From the NCBI RefSeq assembly GCF_900411375.1, contig NZ_LS423006.1, positions 1-64,000 on the forward strand: 64,000 nt of DNA, read 5' to 3'. The notes below the pieces were generated by a model that had not been told where the DNA came from, made no database searches, and saw nothing but the letters and a program-made list of their open reading frames with translations. The DNA is from Lentilactobacillus raoultii (GTDB taxonomy: Bacteria > Bacillota > Bacilli > Lactobacillales > Lactobacillaceae). Below are positions 23,977 through 32,263 of this stretch, in pieces (position 1 is the first letter of the stretch; every line of letters begins with the position of its first letter). A program made the translations under genes and the position numbers.

Positions 23977-24453
23977 TCAAAAATCAGAATCGTCATCTTT
24001 AAAGCCGCCATTTTTACGGATTTCTCTAAGTGTCTTTTGACGTAATTCGGCACTGGTATCACCCACATAGATTTCCCAATTACCTAAAAATTGAATTTGA
24101 AAGAGTTCAATCTTATTTGGAATGGTGAATTGCTTTGTCAGAGTCTGCTGGAGGTCTTGATTGACTTTTGTTGCGTAATGCAGTGGATCAAAGCCACTCT
24201 CTGTATAAAAGCCGGTGTCAAAATGATCGACGTGACGATCGATAAAATCGGTTAAAATTTCAGCCAACTGAGTGCGGTACTGAGAAATTAAAATGAGGTC
24301 ACCCTCATCGTTAACGGTATAATAGGGAGCGTCAACCAGAAATCTGACGCGGATAAATTCGACCCCGTCATCATCTAGAATTTTGTGCTTTAGGTCTAGG
24401 TCACCAAAAAAGTTAAAAAGAATTGAAACGGGCTTAATTGTGTTCGTTGCCAT
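23977..24453 (-). CDS. uncharacterised cassette protein B2
   Basis: 158 residues, soluble. Paralogous to the protein at 25186-25605: VSILFNFFxDLDLxH, FIRVRFLVD, GFDPLHYATKVNQDLQ, LTKQFTIPNKIELFQIQFL and GNWEIYVGD. It ends with an extra acidic tail (KNGGFKDDDSDF) that the other copy lacks. Also distantly similar to protein A2 (FTIP-x-x-IEL-x-x-I-x-LxG-x-W), so all four belong to one family. ATGGAGGC precedes the ATG. First gene of the downstream cassette copy; its own promoter must lie in 24454-24629. Confidence 0.75.
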   Translation of the reverse strand: MATNTIKPVSILFNFFGDLDLKHKILDDDGVEFIRVRFLVDAPYYTVNDEGDLILISQYRTQLAEILTDFIDRHVDHFDTGFYTESGFDPLHYATKVNQDLQQTLTKQFTIPNKIELFQIQFLGNWEIYVGDTSAELRQKTLREIRKNGGFKDDDSDF

Positions 24454-24629
24454 GGATTAGCCTCCATTTGAAAGTTTCGTTGCGGTTATGGTTATTACTT
24501 TTCTAATTATAGGCGAATTCGTCGGCGAACACAATGATTTTTAGAACATATGTACTTATCTTTAGAATTTAGCATAAAAAAGCTTGGCAGTCATTTAATA
24601 GACATGTTGATAGTTTGTTTTTGGGTATT

Positions 24630-24678
24630 AAAAAACGCCTCATCAGCTAGAAAAATCGATTGCTATGACTGAGGCGGA
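24630..24678 (-). terminator. terminator of the upstream cassette copy
   Basis: On the minus strand, CCGCCTCAGTCATAGC...TAGCTGATGAGGCGTTTTTT follows the stop of the gene at 24700. It separates the two cassette copies into two transcription units. Confidence 0.75.
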
Positions 24679-24699
24679 TGCTTTATTGGTCATAAAATT

Positions 24700-25122
24700 T
24701 TAGTCTACTAAGTTTTGGCGCATTGGTGAGTCTAGCGGGCCATTAAAGGTTAGCCAGCTGCCCCGCAGATTAATGGCATCTAATTCAATTTTGCCCGGAA
24801 TTAGGAAATGCTCTTCAATTTCTTTTTTAAAATCGGTTACCACTTCGGTTAGTTCTTCCATGGGACCATCCCCAGCTAAAGATGCAGCACCTTTTAATTT
24901 TTCCAAATGGGCTTTAGAAAAATTTTGTCTGAAGTCTCGAAATTGACGGCGATATTGACGTGCCAACATCGGGGGTTTATTTTCCTTTTCAGCATAATAA
25001 GGGGCGGCGACTAAAAAATAGACCTGTAAATAAGGTGCTTGAGCTGGAAATCCTGGGTTATTTGGTAACTTGGGATCATTATATAAATTAAACGTTTCTT
25101 GAACAGTCTTTGTAGTTGTCAT
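24700..25122 (-). CDS. uncharacterised cassette protein A1
   Basis: 140 residues, soluble, no recognised domain. Paralogue of protein A2 at 23537-23953 along its whole length (TVQETFNLYNDPKL, PYLQVYFLVAAPYY, FLIPGKIELDAINLRGSW, SPMRQ). AGGAGGA lies just before the ATG. Lies 63 bases downstream of B1 and is followed by a terminator. Confidence 0.75.
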   Translation of the reverse strand: MTTTKTVQETFNLYNDPKLPNNPGFPAQAPYLQVYFLVAAPYYAEKENKPPMLARQYRRQFRDFRQNFSKAHLEKLKGAASLAGDGPMEELTEVVTDFKKEIEEHFLIPGKIELDAINLRGSWLTFNGPLDSPMRQNLVD

Positions 25123-25185
25123 ACTATTCCTCCAAAAGGTTAAAAATTACATACAGCATTTTTAAAAACCATCGTTTTCACGTAT

Positions 25186-25605
25186 TTATTTGAGTCTCTG
25201 TTGACGCAAAGCCGATTTCTTATCACCAATGTAGGCCTCCCAATTGCCATAAAATTGAATTTGAAACAATTCAATTTTACCAGGGATCACAAAATGGTTT
25301 GTTAAACTCTCTTGAAGATCCTGATTAAGTTTAGTTGCGTAATGTAAAGCGTCGAATCCTTCATCATTATAAAAGCCCTTATCAAAGTAACCTATGTGGC
25401 GCCTAATAAAACTGGAAAGAATCTTCGTCAATAACTTTCGATATCGAGAATTGAAAATAGGCTCTCCCTCATCATTTGTTTCGACATTAGAACTGTCTAC
25501 TAGGAATTTGACGTGGATATATTCTAGGCCATCGTTAAATGTCACATGTTCGAGATCTAGGTCATCAAAAAAATTAAAAAGAATTGAAACAAGTTTGGTT
25601 GTCAT
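25186..25605 (-). CDS. uncharacterised cassette protein B1
   Basis: 139 residues from the ATG at 25605, just after GTGGAGGC; a TTG five codons earlier precedes that site. Soluble, no recognised domain. Paralogue of B2 (LVSILFNFFDDLDLEH, FDALHYATKLNQDLQES, FVIPGKIELFQIQFYGNWEAYIGD). First gene of the upstream cassette copy and divergent from the CotH-like gene. Confidence 0.75.
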   Translation of the reverse strand: MTTKLVSILFNFFDDLDLEHVTFNDGLEYIHVKFLVDSSNVETNDEGEPIFNSRYRKLLTKILSSFIRRHIGYFDKGFYNDEGFDALHYATKLNQDLQESLTNHFVIPGKIELFQIQFYGNWEAYIGDKKSALRQQRLK

Positions 25606-25698
25606 AAACTGCCTCCACAATAACTGCTAGCTAAAAATTTTAGACCTGTTTACTATCTACTAATATCTTAATTATAAGTTAGAAAAAGCAGAAACTCA

Positions 25699-25712
25699 AC
25701 GTTCTAGAACGT
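25699..25712. repeat. 14-bp perfect palindrome between divergent genes
   Basis: ACGTTCTAGAACGT lies between the cassette genes (minus strand) and the CotH-like gene (plus strand). Its position suits an operator, but no regulator is adjacent. Confidence 0.4.
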
Positions 25713-25862
25713 ATACCTCCTTTTCGAGATTAGGTAGTCAACTTGGTTGGTCATTAGATTCAAGCAAACTATCAACCTATCAAATTAGAAATTGATCCCG
25801 CTACATTAATTCGTTGTGGTAAGCTATAAACATTGGTATTTAACAATTCTGGAGGGGTATTT

Positions 25863-27770
25863 TTGAGAAAACAATTAATAATTACGATGGCGACAACTAC
25901 CGTGGCTTTAGGGATGTTCGCCTTTGGTTCGTCTACTAGTCATGCATCGTCATCATCGAATTCAGTTGGGATGGGCGGCTCAATTCTTTTTACGCCCACC
26001 GTTGATCAAACAGTTAGTTCTGCTGAGATTGGTAAAACAACGGTGGTGCCAACTGGAGATTATGCGAAGCAAACGACGATTGATAATTTACCAGTTAAAA
26101 CGCAATCGATAAAGGGAAATCAGGTCACGGTAACGATCTCAAGTAATGATCCAAGTCTAAATGGCAAAACCATTACGAAAACGGTTAATCTTGATCAAAT
26201 TTATCCAGGAAACAATAATTCTGCACAATCATTATTAGATTCGGTTAGTGACGTGATTAACGGATCGTTGGACAAACTGGTTCAAGGGCGGCCAAACGTG
26301 ATTAGTGCTTTAACAATTGGCTTACCACAAACCGTTTTGAACATGTTGGGTAATCCAACCAGTTCAAGTGATGTTTTAGGTGATTTTAGCCGGGGGTTAA
26401 AGAGCATTATTGATCAGTTTAATACACAATTTCCACTAGGAATTATTTCAGACGGCCTATCAGTAGTTGGCAATGTGCTTTCAGGGATTACCGGTTCTAT
26501 TAGCCAAAATGGCGGTAAAGTTAATTTAACCGGTTTGCAATCAAAAATAGAAGACAAGATGCCCGAAAATTCAACTCAGTTACCAATTATGAAGTTGGAC
26601 GGTAATGAATTTTTAGCTGATAAATCAAACCACTCAACGATGACTTTTGACTATCAGAATCCTAAAACTGGTGAGAAACAGACTGGTTATGCTGAGGTCA
26701 ACTGGTCAGGCAGCTCCACTCAACTGTTACCAAAGAAAAGCTATAAAGTGAAGCTTTACAAGGATCAGCAATTAACCGATAAATTAAAGTTGAAACTTTT
26801 CCCAGATGCTAAAAAGGACAATACTTATCAACTAAAGGCTAATGAAACTGACCCGACAATGGCCCGAAATTTAGTTAATGCCAATATTTGGCAGTCGATG
26901 GTTTCTTCAGAATCAAATCTTCCTCAACAATTAAAAGAGACGCCTCATTTAGGTTCGGTTGAAGGCTACCCACTTTTAGTCTTCGTTAATGGTAAGGGAC
27001 GGGGACTCTACACGTTAACGACCGATAAGAGTGGTAAACTCTGGGGGATGGATAAAGATAATCCTGACCAAGTAGCTGTTCAAGGGAATGTGAATAGCAC
27101 GCCTGCCGAAATGTTTGATAAGGGGAATGCCAAGGTTGATGACACGGATTTTAGCTCCGAAAGTGCTGATACCATTACGGACACTGCTAAAAATAATTTA
27201 AACGATTTTATTAGTTTTGTCAGTCAATCATCTGATCAAGAGTTCAAAGATAAATTGAGCCGCTATATTGATTTGAACAATGTGATTGATTATTACTTGT
27301 TTATTAACGTCTTAGGGGCTTACGACCAAATTGCTAAAAATGCCACTTACCTTTCCTATGATGGTGGCAGGACTTGGCGGATGACAGCTTATGATAATGA
27401 TTTAACACTCGGCAATTACCTTTTTGGCCTTGGTATCCATGAACCATACGCAATGTACTATGATGCTAGTCGAGGTGGCCTTTTCCCAGCGCATAATACG
27501 TTACTAAAACGAGTTGGCCAATTATTTGGACCACAGGTGATAGATCGTTACGATTGGTTGCGAAAAGAAAATGTTATTAGCGCTCAAACTATCAATCAAA
27601 AGTACGTTGATTTCATGTCAAAAGTTGGTTACGATAACTATACGTATGATCAAGATATTAATCCGTTAGAGATCAATCAGTATACGCAGGGCTTGCCGGC
27701 ACTAGAAAATGTTGTCACAAAACGTATTCAAATTTTGGATCAGCATTTTGGCTACTCTGAAAATAATTAG
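25863..27770 (+). CDS. secreted CotH kinase-like protein
   Basis: 635 residues from a TTG at 25863, 5 bases after GGAGGGGT; longer in-frame starts place that site inside the gene. Signal peptide at about 1-29 (cleavage near SHAS). About 30-240 is an N-terminal region without a recognised domain. About 250-620 is the CotH fold: LPKKSYKVKLYKD, DPTMARNLVNANIW, GKGRGLYTL, LNNVIDYYLFINVLGAYDQIAKNATYLSYDGG and RMTAYDNDLTLGN, the last matching the WDLD-like acidic metal motif. In Bacillus CotH is a protein kinase of spore coat; non-spore formers carry extracellular relatives, often beside VTC and DUF4956 genes, exactly as here. Confidence 0.85.
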   Translation: MRKQLIITMATTTVALGMFAFGSSTSHASSSSNSVGMGGSILFTPTVDQTVSSAEIGKTTVVPTGDYAKQTTIDNLPVKTQSIKGNQVTVTISSNDPSLNGKTITKTVNLDQIYPGNNNSAQSLLDSVSDVINGSLDKLVQGRPNVISALTIGLPQTVLNMLGNPTSSSDVLGDFSRGLKSIIDQFNTQFPLGIISDGLSVVGNVLSGITGSISQNGGKVNLTGLQSKIEDKMPENSTQLPIMKLDGNEFLADKSNHSTMTFDYQNPKTGEKQTGYAEVNWSGSSTQLLPKKSYKVKLYKDQQLTDKLKLKLFPDAKKDNTYQLKANETDPTMARNLVNANIWQSMVSSESNLPQQLKETPHLGSVEGYPLLVFVNGKGRGLYTLTTDKSGKLWGMDKDNPDQVAVQGNVNSTPAEMFDKGNAKVDDTDFSSESADTITDTAKNNLNDFISFVSQSSDQEFKDKLSRYIDLNNVIDYYLFINVLGAYDQIAKNATYLSYDGGRTWRMTAYDNDLTLGNYLFGLGIHEPYAMYYDASRGGLFPAHNTLLKRVGQLFGPQVIDRYDWLRKENVISAQTINQKYVDFMSKVGYDNYTYDQDINPLEINQYTQGLPALENVVTKRIQILDQHFGYSENN

Positions 27771-27783
27771 CCGCAAAGTGCAT

Positions 27784-27818
27784 AAAAAGAACCGACCTCA
27801 CATTAGGCCAGTTCTTTC
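27784..27818. terminator. terminator between convergent CotH and DUF4956 genes
   Basis: AAAAAGAAC...GTTCTTTC with inner CT/AG pairs, 14 bases after the CotH-like stop and 10 before the DUF4956 stop. Confidence 0.55.
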
Positions 27819-27827
27819 AATCTATCA

Positions 27828-28511
27828 CTATAAGACATTGGTTTGCGAGGAAAGCTTACTTGATACAACTGGTAGATTTCCGTTTCTGACCCTAATTTCA
27901 TCGATTAAGTGTTTCTCATCCTTGACATCTTTCAATTTGATGTAGTAAGAAAGTTCATAAACGGAACCCATTGTCGTGGTTTTAACGGAATCATATGAAA
28001 AATCATAACCGTATTTCTTAAGTAAATCATCGAATAATCCTGGAAAATCCAGATCTTCGGGGATGGTGATTTTTAATTCACGTTCGGCTGTGTGACCACG
28101 GTTGCCAAATGAAGATGAATTCAAGATTAACAGGTAGATGGTCACAATCACTGAGAAGAAAATCGCATAAAAAATGTAACCCATTCCGGCAGCCAAACCA
28201 ACACCCATTGCCCAGAAGATGGTTGCAATATCACGGGAATTACCAGCCACTGAGCGGAAGCGAATTAAACTGAACGCTCCCAAAACAGCCATTCCGGTTC
28301 CTAAATTACCGTTCATATTAACTAACATAATGATCAATTGAACCAGCAGTGGTAAAGTTGCCAACGTAATGACAAAATTCTTTGAATAAGTATTGCGGTA
28401 CATGTAAACTAAAGCAACTAACAGCCCTAAAATAATAGAGGCCATGACACTGCCGATAATCGACGGTAATGAGTAAGTTAAACTATGTGCTTTAAACAGT
28501 TGCTGTAACAT
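27828..28511 (-). CDS. DUF4956 membrane protein
   Basis: 227 residues. Hydrophobic helices at about 15-37, 45-65, 75-95 and 105-128, with the conserved GMAVLGAFSLIRFRSVAGNSRDIATIFWAMGVGLAAGMGY block of DUF4956. The C-terminal 90 residues are a soluble alpha/beta domain with KITIPEDLDFPGLFDDLL. Function unknown; the family occurs with VTC-type polyphosphate polymerases. Its start overlaps the preceding gene by 20 bases. Confidence 0.88.
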   Translation of the reverse strand: MLQQLFKAHSLTYSLPSIIGSVMASIILGLLVALVYMYRNTYSKNFVITLATLPLLVQLIIMLVNMNGNLGTGMAVLGAFSLIRFRSVAGNSRDIATIFWAMGVGLAAGMGYIFYAIFFSVIVTIYLLILNSSSFGNRGHTAERELKITIPEDLDFPGLFDDLLKKYGYDFSYDSVKTTTMGSVYELSYYIKLKDVKDEKHLIDEIRVRNGNLPVVSSKLSSQTNVL

Positions 28512-29232
28512 TTTTTGCCCCCATTTGTCTTAAATAATGTTGATAAACGTAACCGTATTTTGAAAACTGCCCTTTAACCAAGTGAAGATTAGTTACAATA
28601 TTGGTAAACCAAATTGGGTAGGCCCCGGTTGCCTTAACTTCCATGATGGTCTCAAAATTTGTCTTCAACCGTTGTCCGTCACCGCCATTGGCTAAACTGA
28701 GATCATGATCGCGAAAGCGGAGATTAAAGTCAAACGTCACTCGAAAATCAGGATCTTCGGTTGTGAAAAGAGCCACCCGATCATTTGCAATTAAAACTTT
28801 CGGCTCGATTTGGTATCGATTAAACAACCACGCAATTTCATTTTTGATTTGGCGTTCGTTAGCAACTAATGGTTGTTGATCCAAATTAGCAGTATGGGTT
28901 GCCAGTGTTGCTGCCAATTTAAAATAGGGAATTTGTAGGCGTCGCTTATAAACGACCCCCTGAATCTTTTTCTTGATTTCCAAAAAGACTGGTTGATCAG
29001 GCAACGGTTGCCCATAACTTCGAATTCGAAATTTTGATTTATAAGTAGTCTTCTGAATACTTTGATTAACAAAATCAAACTGTGGTGTGTCAAAATATAG
29101 TGACAGGATCGTTGTTAAGCCATATTGGTCCTCGGTCATATACCCCATTAACAATTTACGAATATTAAGATAGTCAGCGGCTGACAATAAATACTTATAT
29201 TCTCGCCGCTTAAAAACACGTTTCAGCCCCAA
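28492..29232 (-). CDS. VTC-domain polyphosphate polymerase
   Basis: 246 residues, the tunnel-fold VTC domain: FKRREYKYLLSAADYLNIRKLL, TILSLYFDTPQFDFV, KFRIRSYG, VFLEIKKKIQGVVYKRR (basic tunnel residues), RVTFDFNLRFRDHDLSL and METIMEVKA-like FETIMEVKATGAYPIWF. VTC proteins make polyphosphate from ATP. TTG start after GAGGGGGC. Forms an operon with DUF4956, a likely membrane partner. Confidence 0.88.
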   Translation of the reverse strand: MGLKRVFKRREYKYLLSAADYLNIRKLLMGYMTEDQYGLTTILSLYFDTPQFDFVNQSIQKTTYKSKFRIRSYGQPLPDQPVFLEIKKKIQGVVYKRRLQIPYFKLAATLATHTANLDQQPLVANERQIKNEIAWLFNRYQIEPKVLIANDRVALFTTEDPDFRVTFDFNLRFRDHDLSLANGGDGQRLKTNFETIMEVKATGAYPIWFTNIVTNLHLVKGQFSKYGYVYQHYLRQMGAKNVTATV

Positions 29233-29411
29233 ATTAACTGCCCCCTCGAAATTCTATAATTGATCAGTCCTTAAAATTGTAAGATAATTAATCAGTAACG
29301 TCAATATAATTTAAACCGGTTTGAAGCATTCAAAAGATTCAATAATTATCTCTACAGTCATCGTAATGATTTAAAAGTTAACCAAATTAAAGTTGAAAAG
29401 AGTGATTTCTA

Positions 29412-30524
29412 ATGATTGAATGGTCGCCGACAAAGATTGCTGCATTTCAGAAGACATTATTAAATTGGTACGATCACAACAAGCGGGATTTACCATGGCG
29501 ACATGGCCATGACCCATACCACGTTTGGATTTCAGAAATTATGCTTCAGCAAACCCAAGTGCAAACCGTTATCCCATATTACCAACGATTTATGAAAAAA
29601 TTTCCAACGGTTCAAGCTTTAGCAGTGGCAGATGAATCGGACTTAATGAAAGCTTGGGAGGGTTTGGGGTACTACTCACGAGCACGTAATCTTCAAAAAG
29701 CAGCTAGGCAACTGGTTGAAGATTATGACGGTCAGTGGCCAACTACGGCCAAGGAACTGCAAAACTTAAGCGGCATTGGGCCTTATACAGCTGGCGCGAT
29801 TGCCAGCATTGCATTTAATCAACCGGTGCCGGCGGTTGATGGAAATGCTTTTCGGGTTTTCTCGCGACTTTTGGAAATTGATGCTGATATTGCCAAGCCC
29901 CAATCGCGACGAATCTTTGAAAAGGCCATTCAACCTCTCATGCCTAAAGATCGTCCAGGAGACTTCAATCAAGCAATTATGGATTTGGGCACCAGCTATA
30001 TGAGTGCGACTAACTATGATTCTGAGCATTCACCTGTTAAGGCCTTTAACCAAGCTTACTTGGATGGAGTGGAAGATCACTATCCGGTTAAGACCAAGAA
30101 AAAAAGGCCGGTACCTGTTAAGTACTTCGGCCTCATAAGTCGCTCTGAAAAAGGCTTTCTATTTGAAAAGCGTCCAAGTAATGGCATTTTAAGTGGCTTT
30201 TGGATGTTTCCATTGATCAAAGCCGATGAACTTCCAGTTAAACCGGCTGCCTCAGAGAAAACTGTGTTAGCCACCTTGGAAAAACAATTTTTGGAAACCT
30301 ATCAATTGCCCATTCACGTTAAAAAGTTGGCTGGACAGCCTGTTAGTCACACATTTACGCACCAAAAATGGCAAATTATCCTTCTTGAAACAACTTTATC
30401 AAGTCAAGTCGACCTCAGCTTTTTCCCAGGGAAGTGGATCCCAGAAGCTGAATTTAGCGACGTGGCTTTTACAAAGGTACAATCGAAAATGTGGGCCCGT
30501 TACCAAGCTGAAACAAGGTATTAA
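29412..30524 (+). CDS. mutY: A/G-specific adenine glycosylase, without iron-sulfur cysteines
   Basis: 370 residues. Helix-hairpin-helix and catalytic region: LPWRHGHDPYHVWISEIMLQQTQVQTVIPYY, LSGIGPYTAGAIASIAFNQPVPAVDGNAFRV with the catalytic Asp. The C-terminal MutT-like domain (about 235-368) recognises 8-oxoguanine. The segment that usually carries the four Fe-S cysteines reads LGTSYMSATNYDSEHSPVKAFNQAY with no Cys. Fe-S-less MutY proteins are known in lactobacilli. Removes A paired with oxidised G. Confidence 0.92.
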   Translation: MIEWSPTKIAAFQKTLLNWYDHNKRDLPWRHGHDPYHVWISEIMLQQTQVQTVIPYYQRFMKKFPTVQALAVADESDLMKAWEGLGYYSRARNLQKAARQLVEDYDGQWPTTAKELQNLSGIGPYTAGAIASIAFNQPVPAVDGNAFRVFSRLLEIDADIAKPQSRRIFEKAIQPLMPKDRPGDFNQAIMDLGTSYMSATNYDSEHSPVKAFNQAYLDGVEDHYPVKTKKKRPVPVKYFGLISRSEKGFLFEKRPSNGILSGFWMFPLIKADELPVKPAASEKTVLATLEKQFLETYQLPIHVKKLAGQPVSHTFTHQKWQIILLETTLSSQVDLSFFPGKWIPEAEFSDVAFTKVQSKMWARYQAETRY

Positions 30525-30631
30525 GCTGCTTATCAATCACGCATTAAAGTTAGCGTCATTTCGAAACAAGCTTCATTATAGGAATCCTAAATTGTGAACA
30601 TAATCAAATGAGTGTTTATTTTGAAACGAGT

Positions 30632-30740
30632 AAAAAAAGTCCCCCAAATGTTTTCATCAAAATTGCTTCAAAGTAACTTTCAGTTTAAAATCTGAAAGCT
30701 AAATGTTTTTTGCAAGTTGATTCAAGCAGGCGGGGGATAA
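30632..30740 (-). terminator. GC-boxed structured region downstream of gldA, possible terminator
   Basis: On the minus strand CCCCC (30736-30732) can pair with GGGGG (30645-30641), followed by a T-run of seven. The roughly 85-base interior contains its own hairpin, CTTTCAG/CTGAAAG (30678-30698). It could end the gldA transcript, or be a small structured RNA. The remaining bases of this 267-base gap show no gene. Confidence 0.4.
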
Positions 30741-30791
30741 CTAGTTTATTTCAGAAATGAGTGAGTCTCTCTTTTGAGACTGCTAGGCAAA

Positions 30792-31892
30792 TTAAGAGAA
30801 TTGAGTCGAAAAAGTGTCAACTGCTTTAATAGCTTCAAAGACATCTTCAGCGGATACTGGAAAGCCCATATTGTGAATCGTTTCGCCCTTTTGCGTGGTC
30901 AGGGTGGCAACTTTCATCAAATCTTCGTCGGAAGCGTCTTCAAGATGCAGCTCCTTTAAAGTGGTTGGTAATCCCAATTTCTTTTCGAAGGCTAGGTAGT
31001 GGGCTAGCTGATCATCACCAGCACCTTCTAAAACTAAATTAACCAATGAGCCATAAGCCACTTTTTGGCCGTGAGATAATTTATGCACATCACCTGAGAG
31101 TGCTGTTAAGCCATTCTGGAAGCTGTGGGCGGCTGCCAAACCGGAACTTTCAGCACCCACACCACTCAATAGCGTGTTGGCTTCAATAATGTGATCTAAT
31201 GCCGGAGTTACCGTATGGTTAGCTGCTGCAGCAACCGCTTGATCAGTGTATTGGAATAATAATTGCTCGCATTTTTCAGCCAGTGCCAATCCAGCAGCCG
31301 TTTGTTGGGTGTTTAAAGGTAGTAAAGTGACTTCGTGAGCACGAGCTACGGTTTGCGCTTCAATATTGGTGGATAATGCATCCGCAATGCCATCGATTAG
31401 AAACTTAACGGGTGCCCCAGCAATCACTGCTGTATCAACAAGGACCAAATCAGGATTCTTGTCATAAAAAAGATACTTTAAAAATTCACCGGATGCCGTA
31501 TAAATGACACTCAGTCGTGTACATGGTGAGTCGTTGGAAGCTAACGTTGGGGTGATCACAACTGGAATCTTTAATTGATCACCGACAGCTTTAGTCGTGT
31601 CGTTGGTTTTACCGCCGCCCAATGAAATGATAAATTTGGCATCGGCTTTTTGGCCAATTTCCTTAATCCGATCAATTTCTTCAGGCGAACTTTCGCCGCC
31701 AAAGACGACGTGTTCAATCGTTAGGCCGTCCTTAGTCAAATAGTCATAAAATTTTTGGCCAACCAGGTTCCAAACAATGTCATCCGTTAGAAGAATTCCG
31801 TGGTCACCAAAGGGACGAATATACTTAGAAGCAGTTTTTAATAAATCTTTTCCTTGAACATAAGTCGAAGGACTAGCAAAAGCAGTTGTCAT
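30792..31892 (-). CDS. gldA: glycerol dehydrogenase, iron-containing family
   Basis: 366 residues; ATG at 31892, 8 bases after GGAGGT (a TTG immediately upstream is possible). NAD-binding ISLGGGKTNDTTKAV, PTLASNDSPCTRLSVIY, and metal ligands in FLIDGIADALSTNIEA (Asp), SGLAAAHSFQNGL (His) and LSHGQKVAYGSL (His) are characteristic of GldA. Oxidises glycerol to dihydroxyacetone or the reverse. A cre site overlaps its promoter, implying catabolite repression by CcpA. Confidence 0.88.
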   Translation of the reverse strand: MTTAFASPSTYVQGKDLLKTASKYIRPFGDHGILLTDDIVWNLVGQKFYDYLTKDGLTIEHVVFGGESSPEEIDRIKEIGQKADAKFIISLGGGKTNDTTKAVGDQLKIPVVITPTLASNDSPCTRLSVIYTASGEFLKYLFYDKNPDLVLVDTAVIAGAPVKFLIDGIADALSTNIEAQTVARAHEVTLLPLNTQQTAAGLALAEKCEQLLFQYTDQAVAAAANHTVTPALDHIIEANTLLSGVGAESSGLAAAHSFQNGLTALSGDVHKLSHGQKVAYGSLVNLVLEGAGDDQLAHYLAFEKKLGLPTTLKELHLEDASDEDLMKVATLTTQKGETIHNMGFPVSAEDVFEAIKAVDTFSTQFS

Positions 31893-31937
31893 CAATAAGA
31901 CCTCCAGTCATTTATCCATAATCAAACTACAGTTAAA

Positions 31938-31952
31938 ATGTAAACGCTTACT
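31938..31952. promoter_or_regulatory. catabolite-responsive element (cre) at the gldA promoter
   Basis: ATGTAAACGCTTACT matches the cre consensus WTGNAANCGNWNNCW at every position. On the minus strand it lies over candidate promoter elements about 45-60 bases upstream of gldA, fitting CcpA repression. Confidence 0.85.
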
Positions 31953-31968
31953 GTACAATAGGCAAGTA

Positions 31969-32139
31969 ATGACACTTTTAAATTTCCAACTTACAGAATG
32001 GGGGAATCCCCAATGTTATTTGGGCAGTTGGTTGACGTATACTAAGTCTGAATTTAATCAGTTAGAGGTTAAAAGAATCTGGGCCATTTTGATGAAACAC
32101 TATGGTAGTCTGTTTAACCAAGATTTAAATGTTCACTAG
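31969..32139 (+). CDS. possible 56-residue protein between gldA and arsC
   Basis: A 56-codon frame, ATG at 31969 to TAG at 32139, beginning MTLLNFQLTEWGNP and containing YLGSWLTYTKSEFNQ and VKRIWAILMKHYGSLF. The composition (several Trp, Tyr, a basic amphipathic helix) is protein-like. A -10-like TACAAT lies at 31954-31959, only 9 bases before the ATG, and the ribosome binding site (AGGCAAG) is weak, so it could be leaderless or not expressed. No family recognised. The remaining 124 bases before arsC hold only its promoter and leader. Confidence 0.35.
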   Translation: MTLLNFQLTEWGNPQCYLGSWLTYTKSEFNQLEVKRIWAILMKHYGSLFNQDLNVH

Positions 32140-32150
32140 TGAAGTGAGCT

Positions 32151-32180
32151 TTACTGATACTATTCGGAATATGGTATAAT
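32151..32180 (+). promoter_or_regulatory. arsC promoter with extended -10
   Basis: TATAAT at 32175-32180 preceded by TGG (extended -10), with TTACTG at 32151-32156 (18-base spacer). The transcript would carry a leader of about 75 bases. Confidence 0.6.
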
Positions 32181-32263
32181 CCTTTATAAAAATTAATAAC
32201 CTTGATGCTGCTTTAAAAAATTTTAGTTAATTCATTTTAGCAGAGAAAGGATCGGCGACCATC

